A stretch of 64,000 nt of DNA, taken from positions 908,349 through 972,348 of the forward strand of contig JAFEMH010000168.1 in NCBI GenBank assembly GCA_022495995.1, written 5' to 3'. Every line of letters starts with the position of its first letter. The first letter of the stretch is position 1. Below the pieces are notes generated by a model that did no database searches, was not told the origin of the DNA, and worked only from the letters and a program-made list of their open reading frames with translations. Below, one piece after another: positions 45,858 to 56,854 of this stretch. Position numbers and translations under genes: made by a program. The stretch comes from Adenophora triphylla var. japonica. Lineage: Eukaryota > Streptophyta > Magnoliopsida > Asterales > Campanulaceae.

Positions 45858-46486
45858 AAGAGCAGCTCGAGACACTCTTCATGGGAAACAGACTATTCGG
45901 GTCAGCCGCCGAGGCCACATTCGAGACAGTAACTCCAAAGCAGAAGGAACCAGAATTCATAGAAGATGCTCTCAGTAGACCCGCTCTACAAAGTCTTTTT
46001 GAAGAAGTCATGGAGGTGCCAAACCTGATTGACCTGGGCTCCGAAAACAGCATGATCGCCATGATCGGGACAGCAGAAGCCAAGCCTCCCCGAACCCTCA
46101 CCAAACATCCAGAAATGCCACTGAAAAATTGGGTGACTTTCATCGGACCAAGGGCAATCCAGACAGAAATGGAAGACAAACTGGGTCTGCACCCACATCT
46201 CCCTAAACCTAGTCTCAAACCCTCTGAGTTAGTCATTGTCAAAGTCCAGTCCTCTGAGTCATCTGATGGCCTCACGCCAAAAGACTATGATAATGTAGCC
46301 AACAATGTATTCCCGTTCGTATTAAATGAAATGTTTGACCTTTCGGATTATCCCCTCATTGCCACTTTAACAACTGATAAGTTAACAAACAACTTAAAAG
46401 ACGTTAATAATGACTCACTTGATAAAGAAGCAGACACACTAAACGAACAATACATTAAAGAAGTTCTCAAGCATGTAGTTGACTAA
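45710..46486 (+). pseudogene. Protease-RT linker of Tat-2
   Basis: 258-codon frame overlapping the end of the protease frame by 148 bases in another phase. Contains LNEQYIKEVLKHVVD near the C-terminus, matching the Tat-1 sequence at 14210-14260 just upstream of its RT. No known domain. Probably part of one original polyprotein. Confidence 0.6.
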
Positions 46487-46599
46487 GAGGAAAATCGGGA
46501 CCAAGTCAAGCCAAGAGGTTATGACTAAAGTGAACTCCGGGGTCGCCGCAAGAGCCTAAAAAACACAAGGGCGCTTTCTTCGCGGCTGCGTAAAAAAGA

Positions 46600-47409
46600 A
46601 GCCCCGATAAATCTCCTCAAAGAATATGTTGACGTGTTCGCCTGGTCATACCAAGACATGCCAGACTCGACCCTCAATCGTGGAGCACATAATCCTCTCG
46701 ATCCAAAATCCAAGCTCGCTGCGTAAACCTGCAAGATCAAGCCAGAATGGTCTCTGCAAGTGAAAGAAGAAATTGAGAAGATGCTCCGCGTCGGCTTCAT
46801 TAGAGTAATTGAGTACCCAACCTGGCTCTCTAACATCATGACGGTCACCAAGGCCAATGGAAAGGTCAGATGTTGTGTGGATTTTCGAGATCTCAACAAG
46901 GCCAGCCCTAAGGACGATTTCACATTGCCCAACATCAGCATGCTGGTCGACACCACGACAAACTTTAAAGTGAAGTCCTTCGTGGACGAATTTGCTGGAT
47001 ACAACCAGATCAAGATGTCCGAGGAAGATCAAGCCAAGACTACTTTCACCACTCCGTGGGGGATATACTGTTACACGGTCATGTCGTTTGGTTTAAAGAA
47101 CGCTGGGGCTACTTACCAGTGGGCTGCAATAACTCTCTTCCATGACATGATTCACAAAGAAATTGAAGTATATGTCGATGACATGATCATCCACTCCAGA
47201 GGATCGACATGCAAAGACACTTGACAGATTTGAGAAAGTTCTTCAACGTACTCGTAAAGCACTCCATGAGATTGAACCCTGCAAAGTGCACCTTCGGCGT
47301 CAAGCGAGGCAAAGTACTGGAGTACATGGTTACAGAAAGAGGCATCGAAGCTGATCCCAAGAAAATCAAGGCCATCATCGACATGAAGCCACCGAAGACA
47401 CTGACATAA
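46600..47409 (+). pseudogene. Tat-2 reverse transcriptase
   Basis: Traces of LLKEYVDVFAWSYQDMPDS begin near 46608. 46760-47224 carries VKEEIEKMLRVGFIRVIEYP, VDFRDLNKASPKDDFTLPN, SFVDEFAGYNQIKMSEEDQ and YVDDMIIHS. The first palm motif reads DEFAGYNQI where DGFAGYNQI is usual. A frameshift at about 47209 leads to NPAKCTFGVKRGKVLEYMV. A TAA follows GTLT at 47407-47409, splitting RT from RNase H. Confidence 0.9.
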
Positions 47410-48059
47410 GTGAAAAATTTCATGGGAAGACTTCAGTACATCAGCCGCTTCATCAACCAGTTGACATCTCTCTGCGAGCCAATGTTCAAACTAATGAAGA
47501 AAAATGCTGACATTAAATGGGACTCCGAATGCCAGACAGCCTTCAAGAAAATCAAGACATACTTAGTGAATCCCTCAATCCTATGATCACCACATGAAGA
47601 TAAGCCACTCCCTCCCGTACTCCGATGCCAGGACACGTCAATCGGGGCAATGCCGGCACAAGAACAAACAAAGATTCCGAGTTGAGCATGCAATCTACTT
47701 CGTAAGTCGAAAGCTTCAGTGGAAGTGAACTCAGCTACTCAAAGATTAGAGAAAACTTGTACCGCCTTGGTATGGGTAGTCGGGAACCCGAAACACTACA
47801 TGCAATACATTCAAGCTCCCGGTCTCTAAGATGGATCCCGTCAGATATCTCTTCGACAAGCCATCTCTATCAATGAGATTAGCCAAGTGGTCATTCTTCC
47901 TGGCTGAATTTGACATCAAATACATGGTCAAAAAATCAACAAAGGGCAGAGTAATGGCAGATCACCGCGTACTTCCCAAGCAGTGAACTCAAGGGTCCTG
48001 ATCTGCAGTTTCCAGATGACGGGAATTTCTCACTCAACAGCGCAAACCGCTGACAAATC
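47410..48059 (+). pseudogene. Tat-2 RT-linked RNase H, heavily decayed
   Basis: GRLQYISRFINQLTSLCEPM and TAFKKIKTYLVNPSIL are readable, then stops and shifts. No intact catalytic core. Confidence 0.75.
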
Positions 48060-48440
48060 TTCTTCGATGGGGCCGCCAACAAGAAGGGAAATGGTATTGG
48101 AATGCTGCTAGTGGATCCTAAAGATGAGCACACTCCCATAGCCATCAAGCAGAATTTTGAAGCAACCAACAATGCAGCAAAGTATGAAGCTTGCGCAGCC
48201 GGCCTAGAAGCCACTCTCGAACGCAACACTTCATAACTGGAAGTATACGGAGACTCAGCATTGATCATCAATCAAGTATCCAACAAATGGAAGACAATAG
48301 ATCCTGGCCTCCAGAAGTGCCACACGTACATGGAGGAGCTCATTGCTCAGTTCAAGGACATCTCTTTCCACTATTTGCCAAGAGACAGGAACCGCTTCGC
48401 AGATGCCCTGGCCACCCTAGCATCTCTTATCGAAATTCCC
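48060..48440 (+). pseudogene. Tat-2 archaeal-type RNase H
   Basis: FFDGAANKKGNGIGMLLVDP, ATNNAAKYEACAAGLEATLE, a stop at about 48234, then LEVYGDSALIINQVSNKWKT and FADALATLASLIEIPEGKS. The conserved E in AEYEA is K here (AKYEA), so a catalytic residue is probably lost. Confidence 0.85.
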
Positions 48441-49799
48441 GAAGGGAAATCAGTAAAACCCCTCAGAATAGGCAGACGGGAAACACCGGCCTATTGCTGT
48501 GAGATTGAAGTTAAAAGTGAACTAATCGACGAACCTTGGTACAATCAAATCTACCAGTACCTCCAAAACGGAGAAGCTTCCTTCGCAAATGAAGATGGAA
48601 AATACAAAGAAGGGATCAAAGCCAAAAATATGATGGCCCTAAAACGTCTGGCATCCCATTTCGTTATTCTGGGGGGTATGTTGTACAAGAAGCGCCACCA
48701 AGGACCACTCCTCCGGTGTGTAAATAAAGAAAAATCCAGCGAGCTAATGAATGAAGTTCACAACGGAACCTGCGATCCGCACATGAACGCCAGAGCGTTG
48801 ACACAGGTCATCCTCCGTATGGGTTACTATTGGGTATCAATGGAAACAGCAGTCAGAAGCTGCGATAAATGTCAACGGTTCTCCAACCTCAATCACATTC
48901 CTCCTCACGAGCTCTACTGCATGACTACACCATGGCCTTCCGCCACATGGGGAATCGACGTCATCGGCAAAATTACTCTGACAGGGAGTAATGGTCACGA
49001 GTTCATATTAGTCGCAGTCGACTACTTCACCAAATGGGTAGAAGCCAGATCATACAAAAAACTGAATTCTAAGAAGGTGGCCGAGTTTATCAAAGAGAAC
49101 ATCATGTGCAGATACGGGGTGCCCAACGAGATCATATCCGAAAATGGGACCCACTTTGAAGGAGATTGTGACCAACTGTTGACCGAGTTCAGAGTTACAC
49201 GCCACAAGTCTTCTCCGTACTGCACTACTGTACTAATGGTGCAAGAGAGGCAAAGAACAAGACTCTCGCAAGAATAATCAGAAAAATGGCCATTAGAGGT
49301 CGGGATTGGCCCGAAAAGCTACATCTAGCTCTCTGGAGATACAGAACATCAGTCAGAACTGCCATAGGGGAGACTCCTTTCGCACTCACATACGGAATGG
49401 AAGTGATGTTACCAGTTGAATTGGAAATTCCATCCCTCCGAGTCCTCTTGGAAAACGGAATCAATGAATTCGAATGGCTCCAAAGCCGTCATGACGAACT
49501 AGCTCTACTCGACGAGCGCAGATTGAAAGCCATGGAACATACTCGTGCCTACCAAAGCATAATGGCCTGAGCATTTGATAAGAAAGTCAAGATCCAAGAC
49601 ATCAGAGAAGGAGACTTGGTGCTTAAGGAAAAAGCCTCCTACACAGACCAATCCCCTCGGAAAGTGGGAGCCTACCTGGATAGGCCCGTTCGTGGTACAA
49701 AGAATCTTCTCCGGAGGAGCCATGAAGTTAGCAGATTTGGACGGAAACCCTTTCGTTAACCCCGTGAACCGAAGCAAGCTCCGCAGATACTTTGTTTGA
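48440..49799 (+). pseudogene. Tat-2 integrase
   Basis: 48261-49277 is open across the RNase H end and integrase: VHNGTCDPHMNARALTQVIL and CDKCQRFSNLNHIPPHELYC (HHCC finger), WGIDVIGKITLTGSNGHEFI, VAVDYFTKWVEARSYKKL, YGVPNEIISENGTHFEGDC (second Asp altered to Asn). The catalytic Glu region is scrambled (TVLMVQERQRTRLSQE). 49286-49570 and 49575-49799 carry the C-terminal part (WGKWEPTWIGPFVVQRIFSG-like). A stop at 49568-49570 separates them. Confidence 0.9.
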
Positions 49800-50121
49800 G
49801 GAAGAATACGAGCCAACTCTCCTTCCCCATACACCACCCCTCAGTAAAATCAAAGTGCTAAAAGAGTAATACCCAACTGGATACATTCCCGAAAATGATC
49901 TAGGTAAAAAACAGGGTCGCACTTCTTTTGTCTTCTCAAATTTCACCTAAAATGTCGACTGAGCCCCTTAGTCCAATTGTAAAAGGGGAACGTAGGCAGC
50001 CATCATTGGTTCGGTCTCAAAAACAAATAAAATTTCAAATACAACACCAATCGCTTGTGTTTCAAAAAACTCTTAAACTTAACCTACAAATTCATTACGG
50101 TTAAAACAATCTTTGATGAGT
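49800..50121. other. Convergent spacer after Tat-2 pol
   Basis: No ORF. Contains ccccttagtccaattgtaaaagg and ggggaacgtaggcagcc, the inverse-strand counterpart of the Tat-1 block at 10535-10585. Confidence 0.6.
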
Positions 50122-50936
50122 TCAAGCACGGTCAACTCCTGACTCGCTACACGCTAGCAAAACGACAATAAAACACTTAATCAATTTAATATGTCTGCAA
50201 TGACAAAGGCGGATATTCCTGGACAGCAAGGTCAACCTAGTCCCTCGTACTAGTCCTTCGTCTTTCTTCCCCTTCCCTTTTCCACGGCGGGTCCTCTTCA
50301 CCTTCACAGGAATATCCCCGTAGTCCTTCTACCCGGCTCGGGACCCTTCCCGATGCCTCTCGCTGCACTGCGGCCGCCAAAGCAGCCCTTCCCCTAGTTC
50401 TGTCACGAGCTGCCTCTCTCCGAGTCATCATATCCATGCTCTGATCGGCCATTCGACTAGCATTGGACTCATAGTCAGCCATGTCATCCCCAGTACAATC
50501 CTGAGGGTTAGCCGCCGCTTTGGCCCTCCTCAAAGTCGAGCTGTCACGATAATCAAGGCCCAATAGCTCACTTCGTCTCCACAAAATAGCCATTTCCGTG
50601 TCTCCCTATACACTCTTCATACCACCAAATACCGAGAGGACAAGTAATGCCCCTCTCCGGTGAAAGAGAACCCCGGGCAGAAAGGACGTATACTGCCACA
50701 ACCGCATGAGCAAAGAATGGCGTCGAAGGATCTTCCATGAGGAGCGATCCCACCTCAAAAGTACCAAGATTACTCAAGCCCGTCAACGCACCCGCCCTCC
50801 ATCCCGAATCGTCGCAGACCAAGGATGGAATGTAGAAAGAAGTCCTGGGACACCCTCCGAACTCGACAATGAGAAGACCCTCCAACGGTCCGACAAGTCT
50901 CAGAACTTTCCAAAGCGGAGGAACCCACCATCGCAA
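50122..50936 (-). pseudogene. Tat-2 aORF2 fragment, antisense to pol
   Basis: Minus-strand frames 50568-50936, 50237-50593 and 50122-50307. The last holds KRTRRGKGKGKKDEG, matching the Tat-1 aORF2 tail KKTRRGRGKGKKGEED, and a hydrophobic end. The upstream half has MADYESNASRMADQSMDMMT and RDRTRGRAALAAAVQREASG. The 5' part is removed by the LTR-A insertion at 50938. Product unknown. Confidence 0.6.
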
Positions 50937-50937
50937 A

Positions 50938-51134
50938 TGATGCGTGGCGGAGTTTCCGCCATCAAAGCTCCAACTCGCCCCGCCATTTTATTTTAAGGGC
51001 CAAAACTTTGAAAAATGCCCGGAATGAGAGATTTGGGTTCGGAGGTCACGTTACACTCCGGGAAGAACGTTAGTGTTCACCCGGAATGCCTCGTAAAACG
51101 AGTCTTCCAAGCATTAAAAATCATTTGTTTTTGT
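50938..51134 (-). repeat. LTR-A, left part (minus-oriented Tat LTR)
   Basis: Starts about TGATGCGTGGCGG and continues ttttaagggccaaaactttg, gaagaacgttagtgttcacc and gcctcgtaaaacgagtcttc, closely matching LTR-B at 58330-58465. It abuts the cut aORF2 of Tat-2, so it belongs to another element inserted there. Interrupted at 51134 by copia-3. Confidence 0.75.
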
Positions 51135-51966
51135 TGTTGGAACTTGTGTATGGCTTCTTTAAGACTTAACAGAAAAACTGACAGCAAAAGTAACGGAGAT
51201 TGAAAAACAAACTAATTCAAGTCGAGTCTTGTATTTAATACAATCTCCGTAAGAGTTATTTGTCCCGCACTGGTGCTTACGGTTGTATGACAAAACTCTA
51301 GTAAGATAAAACGACTTACTATTAGTTATAAGGAGCACTCCAATATAACTAATCTAACGAACAACACAAGGTTTTAGAACTTTGGACTTGAAAGATTGAA
51401 TGCAACAATATGCAATGATTTGGGTATGTTAATCTATCTCTCTCAGAGGGTAAAATGCTCAATGACTCGTGTATCTTAATTGAAATTGGAGGGAAACTAT
51501 TTAAAGAAAGTTAAAGGGTTCATGGTCGTTCACTCCAAGAGGTGCCAAACTCCGTTCGTAATCTGAGCACGAGCGCGGCCGCTCTTGCCTTGAGCGCGAC
51601 CGCGCTCTTATGCCGAGATCGAGCTCTGAGTTTTACTTGACTCAACATGTCGCTCTAGGCCGGGAGCGCGACCGCGCCGAAGCCCGTAAAATTGCCTCTT
51701 CGAACAGCTTGCGATTGATCAATCAGTCCAAGCACGTTTTGGCTAATTCAAATCAATTTTAACCCTTTATTTAACTTCCGTTAAGTTACAAAAACACTTG
51801 TCATTAATTCTCATTCACCCTAAATGGTTTAGAGACATTAAATAAGTATAATAATCTACAACAAATGTAGAATATAATCTGTAACAAGTCTCGTTAACAC
51901 ATAATGAACTTCCGTTAGAAACTAGATCAAAGTTAAATCTTAACTTTCCGTTATCTATTTCCAACA
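51135..51966 (-). repeat. 3' LTR of copia-3
   Basis: 832 bp, TGTTGG to CCAACA. GC dyads at 51571-51584 and 51592-51607. Compared with the right LTR, differences crowd into 51440-51715, mostly at CAG/CTG positions. Confidence 0.95.
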
Positions 51967-51977
51967 ATCCCCCACAT
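51967..51977 (-). other. Polypurine tract of copia-3
   Basis: The minus strand reads ATGTGGGGGAT just before the LTR start. Confidence 0.8.
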
Positions 51978-54900
51978 GAATGACAATTAATGCATGAATG
52001 CAATTTCGTCCAAAGTTCCGGCGAACTATTATTACATCGGGATAGATAGCTTGTGGCCTTGAATCTTCCCTAGTGAAATATTATCGGATATACTAGCCAT
52101 TTGGTAGCGAGTCGCTTTGAACCAAAGGATCGTCTGGGTGTATACCAAGACAATAATACTCACATAATAACAGCTCTAACAATTGTTGTTCTCACGTTTT
52201 TGTCCATTTTGGCCCTGGACCGTATCTCATTCATACGCGTTCATTTAGAGGCGGCCTTATTACCTCTCGCTTATATAGGTGATTCTCACTATAAGGAGTA
52301 TCATGCACTACTCCACCCGTAGGTATAGAACTCATTAAAAGTTTTCTCAACTTATCCTTACCACTGCTGCATGTGCTTGTACTTGGATGTTCTGGGAATG
52401 AGTATTCAACATCTCCAGGTTAATAAACCGAGTTGTTGTTTCCAAGTAACTCTACTAGAACTTATAACTTGGTTGTCTCATTGAACCAAGGGCCTGGGAT
52501 CTCCATTTCTCAAGGTTGAGTGTCCGCTATAAGTTCTTTTGTTGTGGGTTTTAAACCCATTCCCCTTAACAGTTTATACAGCTGATCTCTATTACTACCC
52601 TTAGGTAGACGGATCCGATTTTGACTTCACATGGCTAGTTGTGACACCGCATATTGAGATCAATTGTACTATGGTAGTGTGTCTAAGACCATTATGTCTA
52701 GACTTACCATGACGTTCTACACCTTTTCCTATTTTTCATTGTCGTCACAATGCCTTAGGTCATGTAGACACAAGCTTATTCCACGAAGGAATATCTTCCA
52801 AGACCATTCAACTTACATAGGAATTGTAATCTTTAATCATAAGTATATCTTTAAGTACACCAAGTACTATGATTATACTATTCCGGTGATTGATTACAAT
52901 TACAATTAGACCTTTAGTCTATCTAGAATGATCACCCTTCGAGTGATCAAATTCTTCTATCGGCCGCTTCTTCAAGTGGTTATTATCTCTGTACCGTTTC
53001 GATTTCCCAAATCTCTAAGTGGTTTGACCTCCTTAGAGTCTACTTTTCAGGAATATACTTTACAGAGAATACCTCTCAAGAATCTATTTGAACTTTCGAA
53101 GTACTTTCTTTTTAAGATAATGGAATTGTGATAGGACGATTCCTTCTGATGTTATAGAAATCTTTATTTCTAATATGACATCGGCTAATCCCATATCTTT
53201 CATGTCAAATTTCTCCTTTAACATTTCTTTGGTATCAAATGATTCAGATGTTCCTTTAACGTAGACACATTTGTCACATTCATTAATCTTGAATCCATTT
53301 GATAACATAGTTCTATCGAACTTCTCATGCCACTGTTTAGTTGCTTGTTTTAGTCCATATGAATACACAAGTAGATCCAACACGGTTGTGCGACATAGAA
53401 CGCTCTGTTGTGTTAATGGGATAATCTTGCATAAATCATCATTTCCTTTTGACAACTATCATGGCTTTATACTTATCAACAGATCCATAAGCTTTATACT
53501 TTCTTTTAAGAATCCAATTGCAACCTAATGGTTTGCAACTTGGAGGGAGATCTACCAATTCCCAAGTATTATTAAGCATTATGAATTTTATCTCACTGTT
53601 AATAGCCTCGTTTCCGTAACGAACTATCCGGGACCGTATAACGCTTCCTTAACAGTTGCTGATTCGTTTTCCAACATAAATGATAGAAAATCAGGACCAA
53701 AAGACTTTTCCACTCTTGCCCTTTTGCTACGTCTAGGTCCTTCATCTTCTACTTGAGATGGACCGTTTGTAGATTCATATGTTCTCTTTTGAGAATTTAC
53801 CTTATTTCCTGTCCTTAGCAGGAAATATATTTTTCAAAGAATACTGCATTCCTTGATTCTATTTGTCTGTAGAGACTATCTTTCAAGATCCTTTTATCAA
53901 GAAAAGTACTTTTCACTCTTTAGACTAGACCTCTTGAAAATTCTTCTTATTGAATTTAAGAGTCTAACATTTTAAAAGTTTCATCCTTGGTACATCTAGT
54001 TTTTGCAACCCAACGGTTCGCATAAGGAAGATCAACCATCTTCCTAATAGAGTAGGATGAATTTGTCCTTTAACTGTATACCACTTACGCTTTTATAAAT
54101 TTTCTTATTAAAATTTATACATTTCCTATCATTTCAAGGAAGTATATTCTTTAAAGAATATAACGTGTCTTGCTTAAGTATTTCTACTTTAGCCAAATAC
54201 CCCCACAGTTTAGGTATTTATAAAACAGCTTACGAACACTTCAAATTCGTTAGGAGTATTTATCATCAAATAATCTTCCAAATATATGATGATCCATTCT
54301 TTTAATCAAGTTAACATTTTAACAGCTTTCGTTAATACTTAGAAGTTCATATCAATAGAACTTATGTATTTCGCTTGTACCCCCACACTTGAGGTGTACC
54401 TCCACATATCAAATATTTTATGAATGTCCTAATTCATATTTAATATTTTCTTTTATGTGGAGTCATTTAATTGTAATAACCATGTTATCTACAATGTATT
54501 TCATCTTCTTGAGATGAACTGACGACATAGTCATAACTATGTTTTTAAGTGAGGTTTCTTCAACCATTTTCCTTGTTTGAAGAATACTGCATTGCCAATG
54601 GAAACGTAATCCATGGTTTTTGGGTCCTATCTTAACCTTTTTAGGTTTAGATATTTCTACCTATGCTAGGTATACCCACATAAGACGGAACTTATCAATA
54701 AGGAGTTCACCATCTCCTTAAAAGTTCTATCTTTCCTTTTTCTGTGATTCAATTGATTTGAGTGTGTAAGAAGCATTCGTTTGACAAATAAGTGTCAGCG
54801 TCCCAACAATTATTTTTCAAACGGTACTACATACTAACCATCTCTATCACTACGAAATTCTTAATTTTTTTAATTAAGATGAATCACAAACCTTATTGTT

Positions 54901-55259
54901 TACTTTGAAACTTTAAGGTTTTACTCTTACTTTTCCAAAAGATGAACTTTTGCATTATCAAATGCAATCATTTTACTATCTCTGGTTTGAACTGATTTCT
55001 ACAAAAGAAATCACAATTGATTTGCGAATCAAACTTCATCTTAGGTAGTAATTTTAAATTAACTCGTCGACTTAGTGAATTTAAATTTACACGACCTAAT
55101 TGAACACGCCAAATAATTGGAACACTTCAAACCAAGTAAATAAAATTTGAAATTTTATTCTTCGCACTTAGGCGGATAGAACAATTACAATTCAAGTTAA
55201 GGAGTCCTTCTACAAGGTACCCTTTACTAACACAATAACCACATTTGGTCAGTTCAAAC
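51978..55259 (-). pseudogene. Copia-3 pol, strongly decayed
   Basis: The only fair open piece is 53084-53455, with RT/connection landmarks YGLKQATKQWHEKFDRTMLS, INECDKCVYVKG and KEKFDMKDMGLADVILEIKI. The catalytic YVDD between them is deleted. Other traces: EMVNSLLISS near 54700 and VFN-type GAG-pre-integrase remains near 55100. Stops occur throughout. It cannot encode RT or integrase. Confidence 0.8.
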
Positions 55260-55985
55260 TTATCCCGATAGACTAAGTTGCTCGAAGTTCAATGGAACAT
55301 TTCCATCTTCATTCACATTGGCTTGAAGAGGGTTTCCACCTTGGTTGTTGATTCTAGGATGTCGACATTCCCTAGCCATATGCCCGGGTTTGCCACAATT
55401 AAAACAACCACCTTTAACCTTCTTGGCGGTCCTCTTCACTTTCCCGGTGTTCTTTCTCTTGTTTCCGGTACTTCTTTCCACCAAGTTCACTTGCGGTCTT
55501 TTAGTCACAATACACATAGTATTGTGCATCTCGAGAAAATCCCAAAGTTCTCTCGAGGTCTTTATGCCACAACATACCTTGTATTGTGCATAATCCAAGC
55601 CATTAAGAATATAATTGCGACACAAGAAATTGCTGTGATTCCATGTATCCAAGTCATTCTTTGCTTTGGATTCATCCTCGTCGGATATCAATGGTGGATA
55701 TTCCCAAAGAAAATGCACCAATTTTAATGTTGTCAAATAGACCAACATTTTCTGTTGCCACTTCTTAAAGTTCATCCCGGTAAGAATACCTGGTCTTTCT
55801 GCATGTACGAATACATGAGACGGATGAAGAGCATTAAGAGGTGCAACCCTTGAGGTTGTACGTGAAGGAGGTTTCTTACCATGAACCGGGTGAGACGGTG
55901 AAGCATTTTTGAACGTAGCGTCACCTTGAGAAGGAGGCGTAACATTTCCTTGACTGGAGGAGGAGACGTCTTTCTCATTTGCCAT
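55260..55985 (-). CDS. gag: Copia-3 Gag, open but internally shortened
   Basis: 241 codons, ATG at 55985, 40 bases inside the LTR. MANEKDVSSSSQGN, then LTGMNFKKWQQKMLVYLTTL (start of the gag fold), SRELWDFLEMHN, a jump to a basic stretch (NKRKNTGKVKRTAKKVKG) and zinc knuckle CFNCGKPGHMAREC. Typical gags have about 100 more residues between ELWDFL and the basic region, so an in-frame internal deletion is likely. Confidence 0.8.
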   Translation of the reverse strand: MANEKDVSSSSQGNVTPPSQGDATFKNASPSHPVHGKKPPSRTTSRVAPLNALHPSHVFVHAERPGILTGMNFKKWQQKMLVYLTTLKLVHFLWEYPPLISDEDESKAKNDLDTWNHSNFLCRNYILNGLDYAQYKVCCGIKTSRELWDFLEMHNTMCIVTKRPQVNLVERSTGNKRKNTGKVKRTAKKVKGGCFNCGKPGHMARECRHPRINNQGGNPLQANVNEDGNVPLNFEQLSLSG

Positions 55986-56024
55986 CTTAAAGATCTTGAA
56001 GAAGCGTAAAATAACTCTTACGAT

Positions 56025-56854
56025 TGTTGGAACTTGTGTATGGCTTCTTTAAGACTTAACAGAAAAACTGACAGCAAAAGTAACGGAGATTGAAAAACAA
56101 ACTAATTCAAGTCGAGTCTTGTATTTAATACAATCTCCGTAAGAGTTATTTGTCCCGCACTGGTGCTTACGGTTGTATGACAAAACTCTAGTAAGATAAA
56201 ACGACTTACTATTAGTTATAAGGAGCACTCCAATATAACTAATCTAACGAAAAACACAAGGTTTTAGAACTTTGGACTTGAAAGATTGAATGCAACAATA
56301 TGCAATGATTTGGGTATGTTAATCTATCTCTCTAGAGGGTAAAATGCTCAGAATGACTGTGTATCTTAATTGAAATTCGGAGGGAAACTATTTAAAGAAA
56401 GTTAAAGGGTTCATGGCTGTTCACTCCAAGAGGTGCCAAACCTGTTCAGAATCTGAGCACGAGCGCGGCCGCTCTTGCCTTGAGCGCGACCGCGCTCTTA
56501 TGCCGAGATCAGGCCTGAGTTTTACTTGACTCAGCGCAGCCGCTCTAGGCTGGAGCGCGACCGCGCTGAAGCCCAGAAAATTGCCTCTTCGAACAGTTGC
56601 AATTGATCAATCAGTCCAAGCACGTTTTGGCTAATTCAAATCAATTTTAACCCTTTATTTAACTTCCGTTAAGTTACAAAAACACTTGTCATTAATTCTC
56701 ATTCACCCTAAATGGTTTAGAGACATTAAATAAGTATAATAATCTACAACAAATGTAGAATATAATCTGTAACAAGTCTCGTTAACACATAACGAACTTC
56801 CGTTAGAAACTAGATCAAAGTTAAATCTTAACTTTCCGTTATCTATTTCCAACA
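56025..56854 (-). repeat. 5' LTR of copia-3
   Basis: 830 bp. TATA-like TTCTTTAAATAGTTTCC at 56384-56400 (minus). Four GC dyads upstream: 56461-56474, 56482-56497 (seven-base arms), 56533-56544, 56553-56568. Confidence 0.95.

Larger units (their letters stand above)
51135..56854 (-). mobile_element. Copia-3, Ty1/copia element with near-identical LTRs
   Basis: Minus-strand element of 5720 bp: left LTR 51135-51966, right LTR 56025-56854, polypurine tract after the left LTR, gag at the right. Perfect 5-bp target duplication tttgt (51130-51134 and 56855-56859). It is inserted in LTR-A. Gag is open but shortened; pol is riddled with stops although the LTRs are nearly identical. Confidence 0.95.

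Noticed and set aside
45820..46275. Minus-strand frame opposite the Tat-2 linker
   Set aside because: Lies within the sense polyprotein region, low complexity, no supporting motif.
49800..50237. Envelope-like gene after Tat-2 integrase
   Set aside because: No open frame, signal peptide or membrane segment; the following frames are antisense aORF2.
55278..55727. 149-codon plus-strand frame
   Set aside because: Shadow of the copia-3 gag.
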